Of a stretch of DNA of 64,000 nucleotides, positions 1 through 12,064 are shown piece after piece; positions within the stretch are counted from its first letter, which is position 1, and the number at the start of each line of letters is the position of its first letter. The position numbers were made by a program, and so were the translations under genes. A model generated the notes under the pieces. The model did not search any database and was not told the origin of the DNA. It saw only the letters and a program-made list of their open reading frames with translations. Origin of the DNA: Typhlomys cinereus (Eukaryota; Chordata; Mammalia; Rodentia; Platacanthomyidae); contig JALPQD010000415.1 in NCBI GenBank assembly GCA_023101885.1, positions 1,114,520-1,178,519 on the forward strand, read 5' to 3'.

Positions 1-2370
1 GAATGCTAACCTTTCACTCCTCATAGTAACAAATGACCATGAAATTATTATGTCTGTATAATATGTTTAAGATTAGTTCTATGAAGTTATGATTTAATAT
101 TTCATCTTTCTGTTTGCTTATGGTTCTTCTAACAGTGAACATCAATCTGTGTTAATATGTGTAATTTCTAATTGCTTTTAACTTAGAGTGCAGATGTAAA
201 CATTTTGTAGTAGCAAATGATACAACATTATCAGGTTAAGATTCACTATATATCTAGGATTTTCTATATTTTTGTTAGGCTTTTCTGGGTTGCATGGTTA
301 ATCTACTAATTAAAGAGATCTACAAAATTTTCTGTGTATAATTGGAGCCAGATAATTTGCAGTTTCTGTGTTGAGGGTCATCTACAATTAGTTGGTAAGA
401 AGACATTTGTTGTTTCCACATCTCCCTAATGCAGACAGAGTACAGTTCATTTTTCCATTCAGGTAGAAACACACCAAATGGGCCCATCATTACCATTGGT
501 TTTTCTTTCCCATTCTTCAGTCACACCATTGTAACTTGGTTCTTTGACTAGAAGTAAAGTTACCCACATTTTTGGAGATCTGATTACATACAGCATGCAT
601 AATAAGTTTAAACTAAGAATATGATGGAGAGAAGCTTTCTTGATGTTGTTCAGATTCTTGATAAGGTAAATATAAAGGAAGACAGAAAGAAAAGGGGGCT
701 ATAAAGAAAAGAGATGTGAAATCTCATGACACTCAATTGTGGAATATCCCTGAAGAGTTTGTTGCATGGTTCATAAAAACCTATTGGTTGTTTTCCTTGT
801 TTCGTTTGTATGAATGCCTTTTGTTCTATCTGCCTAGCTAAATTAGTGGGGAGTACTCATCACATGAATAAAGAAACAAGTACTAACTTTCCAGAGGGAA
901 AGTTTTTGGACTTTCTTCGTGTAAGTTTGAGGTTTGGATAAACTGATAGTAAATTAAAGCAAATCAACTCTTAGTCCTATATACGGTTTACTTCTTTTCG
1001 TTTTAGTCTGCATAGGTTATAAAAACAACGGCCGTTTTAAACACTTGAGCTCTACCATTCCTCCAACTGGACCAAGGATGCTATTCAAATTTGACTTTAA
1101 ATGAAGGGATACCAATAACACCATGTTTCTCATTCAGACCCTAGCATCGTATGGACTACTTAGTGGACAAATTTCATTAAAAATTGAATATGCAAAGTGT
1201 GCTGCAATAATAGAGCCAAGAATCCGTCTTAAATTGAGCAAGAAATTTACACAGCCAACTGCGATCCTGTGCCACTTTTATGCACTTCACAGGCTGTATT
1301 CTAATTTTAACCTGGAATTCTGATGTGTATTCTTAAACCAACCTGTAACTGTAAGAATGTGGGGACACATTCTTATTTGGAACATCTGGACTCATCACAT
1401 GTTTGCAGTTGGAAATGAATCGTCCTCTATAAAGACCCAGGTTTTAACAACGATGCATGGTGCTGATATTATGTAGGTGCTATAGATGATAAAAGATGCC
1501 TTCTGAACATAAAATTTGGTGTTTGCCACAGCAAGTAGACATATGAAATGATATCGTAAGTTGAGGTAGTGTAGTAAAAGGATGTCCGTATGATCCTTTC
1601 TTGTTTAACACAAATATTCTGATGGTACACACAAATGAATAAAAAATAGAATTACATGAAAAACTAAAATTAGTTTTTATAACATTATGTGAAAAATCAA
1701 TGATGATTATGTATAATCCAAAGAAGTAAACAATCTTTGAGGTAATATCAATTTTCAAGCAGTCCAAATCATAATTGGTTCTGTAAACACACATTAAGCA
1801 ATACATACTTTCATTAAAGGCACTAATGGAATCTTTTAATCACGACTAGGAATTGGCCCTCATAATATAATTGCCTGATGTTTAGTATGTTTTGTTATTT
1901 AAAAGAGAATGTTGAAAATAAATTAACCTTTTTATAGGAACCCTATGCTTTATATTTTAAATGGTTGTGCCTGTCAGTAGATATTAATTAATTGATACCT
2001 ATCACCTTCTGAGAGGAACATGAAGTACTTAATATTTGCCTGTGTAGATTAAAGAGAAATAGAGAGAGCTAATTTGAAGAGAACTTTGCTGGAATGTCAG
2101 GAGTCCTTTAATCTAAGAAGGGAAGTTCATGCCAGGGAAGACTCTTTAATCGCTATCTTTAAATATACTACAAAGCAAACAAGCTAACCTTTCTACATGT
2201 GTGCATAATTATGTATCATGCTAGGTAGAGTGTTGTTAGATAACATTCAGGCATATACTGATGTGGTTGTCCCATTTTATATGTACAAGTAGAGATAAAT
2301 GAATGAGTACTCTGCTTTCAAATCTGGCTTATTTCTGTTTGTGCACATATTTTCCTCATGGAAAAGTAGT

Positions 2371-2846
2371 TATAGATCTATCTCACACTGTTTGATGGTT
2401 AGGTTAAGTTCACTAAAGATCTTTTGGGGAAAATGGTCTTTGATCTTTGATGTACTTATTTAAAGTTATACTTTAAAAAGTATCAATTAACTTTTAGTGA
2501 AAATATTTTTTAGAACTAAAGAATGAGCTTAATAGCTTTGCTTTTTATCAAATTAACATGTTTTACTGTGCCAGCACACTTGGAAAGGGTTTGAACCTGG
2601 TCTGACATTGCAATAATAGTTGCATAGAAATATAATGATTTTGTGAGAGGAATAAGAAGGTTGGATTTTTTCACTCAAACTATATGACTATTCAGCCTCA
2701 CTTGATAATGACCATTAAAATGTAGACCACAACTAACTTCAAGATAGAAAGTCAGCCATGATCATTCATAGGTTATCTGGACAGACTTTTATATTTTACT
2801 TTCAGATGGCTTAAAATGCAAGAAAACAGTGTGAGATAGATCTATA
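2371..2846. repeat. Perfect 23-bp inverted repeat with 430-bp spacer
   Basis: The 23 bases at 2371-2393 are the exact reverse complement of 2824-2846. The arm contains TATAGATCTATC and CACACTG. The match stops abruptly on both sides, so flanks and spacer are not paired. A perfect 23-bp match is very unlikely by chance in this AT-rich context. It could be the ends of a decayed DNA transposon or a local inverted duplication. I do not see a matching target-site duplication outside the arms, so transposon identity is not supported. Confidence 0.85.
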
Positions 2847-3096
2847 CCAAAAAAATTAATTGCTCAGCGCCAGCCTTATCTCACGCTTATGGCCCATGTA
2901 AGAAAGTGCTTCTTGCTGAGATCTTCAAGGTGCTTCCATTTCTAGCACCTATGCCTGGGAAGATTTTTAAGTTAAGGAACTGAACTAGAAAGCTAGCTAC
3001 ACATCCCTTATAATTCATTTCTGCTCATTATTTCAGAATTTCTAAGACCTAACTATTTGTATTCATGTTTTAATGCTAATGCCAATATGCAAAGAT

Positions 3097-3140
3097 GCTG
3101 GGATTATGATTTTACTAGGCTGGGATTATGATCTTACTTT
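3097..3140. repeat. 22-bp tandem duplication, two copies
   Basis: Two adjacent 22-bp units start at 3097 and 3119, both beginning GCTGGGATTATGAT. They differ at one position in the first 19 bases and then diverge at the end. This is a simple local duplication with no sign of function. Confidence 0.85.
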
Positions 3141-5949
3141 GGGAATATAATTTCAGAATTACTGCCCTAAGATTTCCCCCTGATCCCCAATAAACATCAA
3201 AATAAAATTTCTATAGAAAAAAATCAAGGTATGTTTCAGCATACATGCAACATCAATAATAAGACAATATATTTCAACAAGTCATAAATAATTAACATAT
3301 TATACCTGCTTAGGACTAAGTTGAAATCCTTCTCAGATAACAGATGAAATCTTTCATTTTCAACTACTCTTACATCACCAGTTTTTTCATAACCAACTTC
3401 ATTCTTAGTTAGCTTCTTTGTTTTTTGTAGCCATATTATGACTCAGCAAAGGACAAAAATCCAATAATGACTGAACCAGCTAAACTAAATCCTTAGGGAT
3501 TCATATAACATCCAACTTGTCAGACAAGTGAATGCAAAACATGGAATGGAAACTTTGTAAAGTTTCTCCCATAGAAAATTTTTGAAACTGTAAGGAATAT
3601 TCTGACATTCAAGTCACTGCTTAATATATTATACTAGAAAGAATATTTCCTTTAATTAAAAATGTTTCTGTTTGAAATAATTTAAAACTCTAAATCCCTG
3701 GCAACCGCATTAATTATAAAATTACTTTAACACAGCCATTTTGAAAGTCCTTACACCACTGGAAAATCTAGAAAGCTTGGAAAATGAAAAGTAGCATAGC
3801 AATAAGCATTTATTTATGCCTGAAAAGGGATGCATATTGCATTGGTGAGTAGAAATAGAAAGTTGGTGCTTTTGTGTCAGAATGTGTCCCTTCTGGAAGA
3901 AAAGAGCAAACTGGACTTAACAAGTTGCAGTCATTTTAAAACTAAGCTGAAAAGTTGCAAAAGAAAAGCACTTACATCTTTTTGTTGAGTGCATGTACCA
4001 CTTAGGAATTGAGATCATGTTAAGTCACGTGAAGCAAATAAATATGAACATACTTAAGTTGTCAAAATTGTGTTTCATAAGTAATGACAGAACTTCTAAT
4101 GAAAGAACTGCAGGAGATCTTTCATGGAAGATATAAATTTAGAAATGTTTCTTAGAAATTTGGTAAATAACTCAGAAGAATCTGTCTTTTGCCTGCTATT
4201 TGACCATGGGTATTTCATTCATGCCCGAGAAATGCTATTCTTGACACCTTGTACACTGCAGAAGCGGCTGCTTCTCTCTTTTCTCAAAATAGCCTGCCTT
4301 TTACAGACTAGCAGCTTCTCTACTTCCTCACTGTTCCTTTTCTTCATTCATATAATTTCACATGTGACACACATTTCACATCAACTTTTTTCTTGAATTT
4401 TTTCCCAGTGGACCCTAGATCAGAGTCTTAGATGAAATTTTCAGATTCATGCCAGCTACCCAACAGTCCTGCAAAAGTCAGAGCACTAATAACTCTTTCC
4501 TCCTTTAATTTTCACATCCTTAGTCAATTGAATATTTTACATATACTCCCAATGGACTCAGACCTTTTGTAAGTGAAATTGGAAAATGAAATAAGTCATG
4601 CACAGGAACAAGAATTACAAGCCTTCTGATGAATTATGCATTTTTGCATGCAAATGCTGCTATTTTCACAATACTTTACTGTACTCGGCTAGAATGTACA
4701 TTTTGTAGTATGCCAGAGTCAAAGTCATTAACTGACTAAGTGTCACTACAGTGAATCCAGATTAGTAGTATATGAATATTTCACATGAGGGAATATGATT
4801 AAAGACAAGTTTTATGTAAAGTAGAATTGACACAAAAACAGTACACACGCAGAAGTATATACATGCACATATACACACATACTTTTACATGCAAATATGC
4901 ATATGTATATGCATATATCTTGAAGGGTATAGTAAAAATTGACCTTTGTACTTAGTCTTTACATCAATTTATTTTTGTCCTATAAAGTTGCATAATTATA
5001 CTTCCAAGTTATTGGAACCATGAATGGGACAGCAGAATGCAGTTCAAGTTAGAGCAATTAACACTACAGAACACCGTTACCAAAACTGCTCAGGGTAAAA
5101 TTTCACAAACCTGTTGACAGCGCTGCCGCTATACTCTCTAAAGACACAGCAGATTCTTCATATGTTTCTGCGATTACAGTTTTCTCAACAGTGTCAATAA
5201 TGCTTACTGACCTCCCCTGAAAACTAGTCTTACTTAAAAAAAATCATGGCAAATGAAAATGGAGACTAGGTATAAAACCAGAGGTATTTTTTTTTAAACA
5301 ACAGCTGTGAGACTGAATGGCATCATGCAGCACATGAAATATCAGCATCTTTGTTTTGTTCTCAATCTCACAAACATTCACGTTTATGCTACGTGTTAAT
5401 TGCATGCATATGAGCTCTTGGTAGCAAGTTCTTGGTATAGCATATCTCAGATATTTCTGAAGGAGCAAATTAGTCCTGCCTCATAATGATTTGATCAGGC
5501 TGTGCAAGTTACACGCTTTATCATTGGTTCCAACAAATTTCAAAAGTTAGGGGAGAAGAATCCCCTAGTTTTTAATCATATTTGTAGCAACAAGGTAGCA
5601 AGCACGGTAAGATTATGGCTTATTCAAATAACAGTGAAAACATCAGTATATTTATGAACACTGGATATTGTGAACTGCAGCATAAATCATTGTGTGAGTT
5701 CAACAGTCCCAACGTGGGACTCCTGGATATACAATCATGTAAAATTCTTCTTAAGGAAAAATCTAATGGTTCTTCTTTCATTCAATGAGACTTCCCCCGG
5801 AAATTATGTGGAAGGATACTAAGAAGAAGGTTGAAAAGAGCATTTCAACACAGACAAGACACTTAGTAAGGACTCCTGGCTTAAAAAAAGTGTGTAAAGT
5901 GTAATGCTGCCGCAAATATAGAAATCTTAACTGTTTCTTACCTGTGGTA

Positions 5950-6238
5950 GCAGCGCCTTGACTGTGCTGAGTGCCCCAAAGATGCAAGTCCCTACATTAG
6001 AGAGCAAGGGGTGTTTGCACTCTCAGTTTGAGCAGGGCTCTAGTGTCCTATGCATGAATAATAAATGCCTCTTCAAAGTCGTCCTGACCACGCTGCTCAG
6101 GGGCGCTAGTTAGAATCTGCGCCCGAAACCTGCCGCTGCTGCTTCCGCAGCCTTCAGCCTATGCACCGAGACCTAATACAAGAGTGTGCAGACAGCAGCG
6201 TCCTCCCCCTCCCCTACCTCTCTTCCTCCCTCCTTTTT

Positions 6239-6297
<59 letters not shown>

Positions 6298-6620
6298 CGT
6301 TAGAGCTTATTTGGCAGGCAGATTGTCAAAGAGGACAGTCTGGCAGGCAACTGTGCAGTCCCCCCCCCCCCGCTGAGGCGCATGAATGTGTTGTGAAGAG
6401 ACAAAGCCCTAACCTATTGCAGCGCAATACTCTCGCTGGAAGAGCTCTCTGCAAGGATAAAGCCGCCAGGCAGGAAGGCAGGAGCCCACAAGCTGGGGGA
6501 GAGGTGGATCTAGCCCCCCTCCTCTGCTTCAAGGCAGTGTGCATCTTAAAGTTTGGCCCAGGACCCAACATCTCCTCTAGCTAGGGAACCGTGTTCTCTG
6601 TGGGTAGAAGTTCTTTCATT
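5950..6620. promoter_or_regulatory. CpG-enriched promoter or 5'UTR-like patch
   Basis: This patch has clearly more CpG dinucleotides and higher GC than anything around it, notably in 6080-6160 and 6370-6470. It also carries pyrimidine-rich runs, a long (CT)n tract at 6242-6294 and a C12 run at 6360-6371. That composition is typical of a mammalian TATA-less promoter or a 5' untranslated first exon. No strong TATA box or convincing coding start is visible. A weak possible splice donor (TGG then GTAGAA) lies near 6604. I cannot name a gene, and the direction of transcription is unknown. Confidence 0.45.
6242..6294. repeat. (CT)n microsatellite, about 26 units
   Basis: Uninterrupted CT dinucleotides sit inside the CpG-enriched patch. 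Long GA/CT tracts in mammalian promoters can bind GAGA-like factors or form H-DNA, but this is only a possibility here. Predicted Leu-Ser repeat proteins across it are artefacts of the dinucleotide. Confidence 0.97.
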
Positions 6621-6624
6621 AACT

Positions 6625-8200
6625 GTCTGGATACCCCTTAAATAAAAGTATTTTAGATAGTTTTCTATTAACATTAAACTTGGAGAACCTGCATAGTCTC
6701 TAGGTGTTGGCAAAGAAACTGGCTGTTTTTAACTTGAAAAATAAAGATCAGCTATCTTGCCCCAAATAAATGTTTTCATGGGAGTAGAAGATGGATTTCT
6801 CTAGTCTGGGTATTCTTAAGGGACAGCCCGGGAGAGAGCTGGGAGGTGGGAGGTTGTCTGAGAGCAGGCAAACAAACAAACAAAAAAAAACATCGGTATC
6901 TCATAGGTGCCAAAAATAGAAGCTGAGATAAACTATAGTGAAATTGATGAATGAGTCTGGAAAAAACATCCGCGCAAAAGAAAGAGCAGAGCAAATAAAT
7001 GGGGTCCACTGATCTCCTCTATCTCTTCCACAGGTTTGATGACTGAACACTTTCGCTGCTTTCCTAGTTCATGTTTCCTTGTGGCATTTGAAAGATTGAG
7101 ATAAAAATAAACTGAGCCCAATGTATATTCTGAATTGAGAAAAAAAATTAGCAGATAGTTTGCAAGAACATGCTTAAGGAAAATTCATTTTGGTATTAGA
7201 AAAGATACAAAAAGTTTCTAACTTCTGAAAGAGAGCTCTAGTATTCAAGTATCCAGGCTTTCAATGTTGGTCAAAATTGCGATAATATAATCTAGTCACA
7301 GTTTTTGGAAAATAAGTTGACCATCATTATGATTTGATGTATCTCTGAATTCTTAAGGACTGAAATGAATAGTACCCAGAATAAACATAACATTATTATA
7401 ATTCCTTATAAATCCAGTTTCTGGATTTAAATAATCCAAAACCAGATGTGGGTTATCATTAAGGACATAGGATTCCTTGTTATCTCCATCATTTTTAGTT
7501 TGGTCCCTGAGATTTACACAAGCTATGATCATTAACTCAGTGTCAACACTTGAGAGTGAATGAAGAAAGAGGAGAGCATGTTTCCAGTGTAAACTTATAC
7601 TGTAGAAACTGAATCTGTTTTTCCTTTCTCCAGAAATTTACATCAAGTATTCAGACATCAAGCTACCATTTTACATCAAGTATCCAGGCAACCACACCAT
7701 GTATTTGACTAAATATCTGAGGATTCTCTTACTGAGGAAGAAGGAAAGCATAGAATATGGGAGAAAGAGCAGCTTCAACGATAGTAAACAAGTAGATGTT
7801 GTGAAGGATACAACAAACACAATAACTATACTTTACCATTTAATTACATTATAATTTAGTAAATTTAATCTCTTCCAGAAGCTTCTAAGTCATTCAGGAT
7901 AAAAAGCATCATGCTTGGAAATAGGTGGTAAAGAAAGCAGAGCCTGAGACAATCATCGAATGGTGATTATTGCCTAATACCTGGTCAATTGAACATGAAG
8001 AGGGGATTGAGAGGAGAAAGAAAGAAATGGAGCAATTGAAATCAACAGGCATTGAAATAACCAAACCTACAATCAATCTTTTCATATACCAATGTGTACT
8101 GTGTTATGCTTAAGACCACCTAGAGATGCTTTTCTGTTGGTGAACAAGTGATTTGTGTTCAGAGAAAATAAATTACTTTCCTCTCTTTCCCAGGTTCAAC
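6625..8200. other. Unassigned AT-rich DNA
   Basis: No gene or confident repeat was recognised. A pair of direct repeats beginning TTTACATCAAGTAT occurs near 7637 and 7669 (about 32 bp apart), probably a small local duplication. The rest looks like ordinary noncoding sequence. Confidence 0.6.
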
Positions 8201-8204
8201 AGAA

Positions 8205-8282
8205 TACATGAAACTCTATGACTCGATGATATTTATTTTTAAGTACATGAAACTCTATGACTCGATGATATTTATTTTTAAG
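8205..8282. repeat. Perfect 39-bp tandem duplication
   Basis: The unit 8205-8243 is repeated exactly at 8244-8282, starting TACATGAAACTCTATGACTC and ending in TTTTTAAG. There is no mismatch between copies. That implies a recent duplication event, or an assembly artefact. No coding frame or recognised repeat consensus covers it. Confidence 0.95.
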
Positions 8283-8589
8283 TTAGATCTAGAAATTGAA
8301 AAAGCATATTAATTTTTACCTTTTACCAGAAGGTCAAATCTTCAGTTAATTCTAAATGGCTTCTGTTAACTTAGTTTTTATTTTTGTTATTCTATTGAGA
8401 TTATTAGAGACAATTTCTTTATGAGAAAAGGAAGGGATTTAAATGGAGTGCAGTTAAACAGGTACTTACTTATTTCTTGTTCTGAGGGTTTAACTAGAGC
8501 AACTCTTTATCCCTAGCAACTAGAATAATAGTTATTGTATTTTAATATATATTGTTTGCAATGGCTGTGCTTACTCAATGGCACATCTT

Positions 8590-8720
8590 CCTATAAATAT
8601 TTTCAACATGTGAGTTCATATAATCTTCACAAAAATTACATGAGAAATATAATTGCCATTCTTAATGCACAATGTAGGGTTACACGCAAGCTAAAACTAG
8701 TTAAATATGTACTAAGGAGA
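8590..8720 (+). mobile_element. Possible MIR/L2 fragment
   Basis: The segment follows the shape of the conserved MIR/L2 3' region: a stretch like 'cataatcttcacaaaaattacatgag' running to 'ccattcttaatgcacaatgtaggg'. This resembles the consensus pattern 'atcctcacaacaaccc... ccattttacagatgagg'. It is strongly diverged, so the assignment is tentative. Confidence 0.35.
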
Positions 8721-8959
8721 TTGATGTTACAATGAAATACTTCCACACATTGAACAAAACAATTCAGTTTAAGGAAACTGCAAATTTGCATCTGTCAGTT
8801 ATGAACTCCCAATTTGTTTAACAAGAAATTTAAGAGAAATTCTGTTCAAATGGTTTTATGAGACTCAAATTAACTTGATAGTAAAATCAGAAAATTATAT
8901 TGAAAAAAGTCTCACGATATACTCTTCAAAATCTTTAAAATATCACAAGTATATCACCA

Positions 8960-9300
8960 ATATATTTTATGAAAAAGCCATCAACTATTGGGCATTTAGG
9001 TTGATTCCATGACTTTGCTATTGTGAATAGTGCTGCAATGAACATGGATGTGCTCATGTCACTATAATAAAATGATGCATTTTAGGGGATTATTCCCAGT
9101 AGTGGTGCAGCAGAATCGTATGGCATTTCACTTCTTAACTCTTTTGGAAATCACTATACGGATTTCCAGAGTGGTTGTACAAGCCTACAAGCCAGCAATC
9201 CCAACAGCAATGGATAATGGTTCCCTTCTCTCCATATCCTCTCCATCATTTGTTATTGTATGTATTTTGGGTTTTCAGCATTTTGACTGAAGACCTGTAA
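8960..9300 (-). mobile_element. L1 ORF2 3'-end fragment, antisense
   Basis: Read on the minus strand this follows the standard order of the L1 ORF2 terminal region: the 'ggagagg' heptamer zone, then the 'caaccactctggaaatc' block, then 'gcagcactattcacaatagc', then 'aaatgcccaa'. It is a 5'-truncated, broken L1 with no intact reverse-transcriptase frame. It lies immediately upstream of a plus-strand L1 3' UTR, so the two could be one internally inverted insertion. I could not show contiguity of the two parts. Confidence 0.75.
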
Positions 9301-9559
9301 TTAGTGAGACATCTGGCATGGCCCACTCTTACTTTCCTTCCTGTACACTTGTGTTTGGATGGGTTTAAAGTACTGGGCATTTATCTCCCATCATGGAGGG
9401 GTAGGGGTTAGTCATTTGTTGGTAGCTGATTGACAACCTAGAGGATAACCCCACTTATTACTGTGTCCTATTCTTATTCTTCCCTCTACTCTTAAGCCTC
9501 TTTTTATATAAGACATTTAAAAGAAAGTCTTTTTATCTTTGGTTAGGAGAGGACCTCAA

Positions 9560-10195
9560 CACCCACACAGGATGCATCCTTGTGCAGTGCAAGTACAGCA
9601 AGAGTGCAAACAACAGCCAACCATAATGCAGAATGCTAACGAACCTACAATGGAACTAGATTAACTAAATCTCTCCCCATCCTAAGGCTCAAGGAAACTT
9701 GTGGAAAAGTTGGCAATAAGACTGTGAGAACTTAAGATAGGTAGGTCTACTGCTAGACAAGGTACTCTACATAAGCCTGAGTTGCAGCAGACAGCCAGGA
9801 ACTCACTGCAGTGAGACTTGATCTTATCAGATCCACACAATGGCTGACATGTCAACATGCCTCCCTAAAGTAGAGAGGATCTCACGGGAGATGGTTTCAG
9901 GCAGTAGGATCTTTAGGGGTAAGAGATTATATAGGTATAGGGGAGTTCCCATATTAACGAATGCCCCAAGGAGGGCCCCCTGGTCTACCACAGAAGCCTG
10001 AATTCCCACTAGAAGCATATGATTCATTGGGAATTCTGGGGCTCACATAAGCTGATGGACAGGAAGGTGGGAGGGAGCAGGTTGGAAACACCAAGGGAGG
10101 GGAAGGAAGGAGGAAAGAGGGGACAGAAGAAGGGAAAGAAGGTTAAAGAGGATACTTATTCATTGAGCTTACATAACTAGCAATTTGTTTAAAAA
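9560..10195 (+). mobile_element. Rodent L1 3' UTR with polypurine tract
   Basis: The block 'ctctccccatcctaaggctcaagg' to 'ggaggggaaggaaggagg' (about 9665-10140) matches the layout of rodent L1 3' UTRs, where a G-rich purine tract precedes the tail. The same arrangement recurs at 56.75-57.3 kb with recognisable colinear similarity, indicating the same older L1 lineage. Only noncoding 3' sequence is left; nothing here can mobilise. Confidence 0.7.
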
Positions 10196-10197
10196 AG

Positions 10198-10199
10198 GA

Positions 10200-10230
<31 letters not shown>
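10198..10230. repeat. (TA)n microsatellite
   Basis: About eleven TA units with one TG interruption at the end of the preceding L1 3' UTR, a common place for AT-rich simple repeats to grow from a tail. Confidence 0.9.
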
Positions 10231-10234
10231 ACAA

Positions 10235-10900
10235 ACAAAAATTCTTTCTTAGGAATTAAAAACAGAGATAATATAAAACACCCAAACAGCAAGTTGCCAT
10301 ATTAACAAGATAAAGAGAAAAGTTATGCTATAAGCTTAATCACTGTATGTAAATATTTGAAAATTTCATCATTGATTTGCCATCATTAACATTATTTGTT
10401 TTTAACACTGTCACTCAGTTGTGTACTAAATATACAGTCAATGTAATCAGACAAAAAATAAAATACAATTCAATGGAAATGGCAAAATAAAATCAACTTC
10501 ATTATCAGTAAATCGTATTATATACATAAAATATATTTAAAAAGCTTCCAAAGAGAATAGAATAAGAATAAATAAGTGAATTTAGCAATATCAATGAATA
10601 TAAATAAATACACTTATGTCAGTTATCTTCAAAATACTGTCAATAAATTATAACAAAAGTATACATGAGGGAAGTGTGGATGTGCATTTTGTATGTAAAA
10701 TTTATTTATTTGAAAACCACATCAAAACTAGATAAAAATAAATTCAACAAAAATATGATATACTTGAAAGCTAAAAGTTAAACACATTTGCAAAGGGTAA
10801 CTAATACTATATATATGATTTGGAAGAATAAATATTGATATGATTAATTCCTCAAATTGACCAAAACAGTGAACAAGCTCAATCCTTACACGTTTTATAA
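10235..10900. other. Unassigned, very AT-rich DNA
   Basis: Long A/T-rich noncoding sequence without recognised genes or confident repeats. Confidence 0.6.
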
Positions 10901-10904
10901 AATA

Positions 10905-11069
10905 TATTAGTACACACACCACACCACACCACACACAAAGACATGAAACCACACACATACATACATACACCTACATAAACATACCACACACACAAATGCT
11001 ACATACACATCACACACAGCATATATATACATATGTATATATATATATACACACACAATATACCACACA

Positions 11070-11110
<41 letters not shown>

Positions 11111-11115
11111 CACAC
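10905..11115. repeat. Compound CA-rich microsatellite
   Basis: ACACC and CATA variants lead into TATATA and then a pure (CA)n run at about 11069-11108. Cysteine/valine-rich frames predicted across it are repeat artefacts. Confidence 0.95.
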
Positions 11116-11264
11116 AGAGGGAGAGAAAGAGAAATGCATAAGACTTATAGTGATTAAAAGAAGAAAAAGTAAAATCATATTTAAAACACTAATACTGCTT
11201 TGAAGAACCACAATAAAGTTGTTCTAGCTAATACATTGTGCCAATAAGTATATATATAAATGTA

Positions 11265-11402
11265 ATTAGAATTGAATTGTTGAGAAATTGTTCTTGATTG
11301 TGGTGATTGGTACATTATATACTTACAATTTTTCTGTATTCAGTGAACTGTACAATTAAATAGTGCATTTTATTTTATGTAAATTCAGCTCAATCAAGTT
11401 AA
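11265..11402 (+). mobile_element. Ancient L1 (L1M-type) 3' terminus
   Basis: The order 'gtggtgattggtac... tcagtgaactgtacaattaaatagtgcattttattttatgtaaattcagctcaat' follows the 3' end of old mammalian L1M elements (pattern: 'gaactgtacactttaaa... ttatggtatgtaaattatacctcaat'). It is highly diverged, consistent with insertion before the rodent radiation. Confidence 0.6.
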
Positions 11403-11404
11403 CC

Positions 11405-11515
11405 TTCAAAAAAGGAGAGAGAAATTGAGTCACTGATACTTAAGCAACTTGCTTGTGGTGACACAAGAAATAACAGAACTGAAACTTCAACCCTAATGTT
11501 CATTTTTTGTAACTA
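11405..11515 (+). mobile_element. MIR SINE fragment
   Basis: The MIR core pattern is visible: 'cttaagcaacttgcttgtggtgacacaa', then 'acagaactgaaacttcaaccc'. This matches 'gttaagtaacttgcccaaggtcacacagc... agagctgggattcaaaccc'. It is an old, tRNA-derived mammalian SINE. Confidence 0.65.
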
Positions 11516-11699
11516 GTCCTTTATGTTATACCTCGACGAGAGCAGAGACATTTTTACTGCAATAATTAAAGTTCTTAATTAAAACAGATAGTTTAAAGAA
11601 AAAGAAAAGGAAGGAGGGGAAGACATTGATGTGAACTAGAACTTTATGTAGCTGCTAGGACAACCTACTTTCTTTCTCCATGATTTCTGCTATACTCAG

Positions 11700-12060
11700 C
11701 ATGAACTCTTATCCAGACACTCCAGCTTCAGGTTTCTGGGAACAACTGAGAGCTATTCCGTACATTGATGTTGGCCTGCAGGCATGCATGTGAGGTGTTT
11801 TATTTGTTACACAGGTGATGTGGGAAGAATCTGGCTTTAGTTGTTCAGACTATTCCCTGTATAGGCAGATGAAGAGGGAGTAAGTATATCCACATGGATC
11901 CATGCTCTCTTCTGCAGTAGGTATAATGGGACCAGATGCTTCCAATGGCTGTCACTGTAACTTCCTTGAGATTCTGGTTATATCCTAGAGTTATGAGTTT
12001 AAACTTTCTTTCCTTCTGAATTTCCTGGATCAGGTATTTTGTTACAGTCACCTGTAATTA
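11700..12060 (+). mobile_element. ERVL-MaLR-type LTR, diverged
   Basis: The segment shows the series of landmarks of rodent MaLR LTRs: 'ggcctgcaggcatgcatgtgaggtgt', then 'gatgtgggaagaatctgg', and near the 3' end 'ggtattttgttacagtcac'. No internal region or partner LTR is visible next to it, so it is probably a solo LTR. Boundaries are approximate. Confidence 0.5.
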
Positions 12061-12064
12061 AACT

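Larger units (their letters stand above)
1..5940. other. AT-rich unassigned noncoding DNA
   Basis: No coding exon, RNA gene or recognisable repeat could be assigned to most of this stretch. The open frames in it are short and lack a plausible domain, composition or start context. Two small internal structures are listed separately: a perfect inverted repeat and a 22-bp tandem duplication. CA- and TA-rich simple sequence occurs around 4840-4920. Old, diverged repeats may well be present but are below what can be recognised by eye. Confidence 0.6.

Noticed and set aside
4646..4896. Two octamer (ATGCAAAT) motifs
   Set aside because: An 8-bp AT-rich motif is expected by chance in this sequence, and no promoter context is present.
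6161..6584. Open frames of 71 and 132 codons across the CT repeat
   Set aside because: Most of the protein is Leu-Ser repeats forced by (CT)n. The rest has no domain, and the starts are not in good context.
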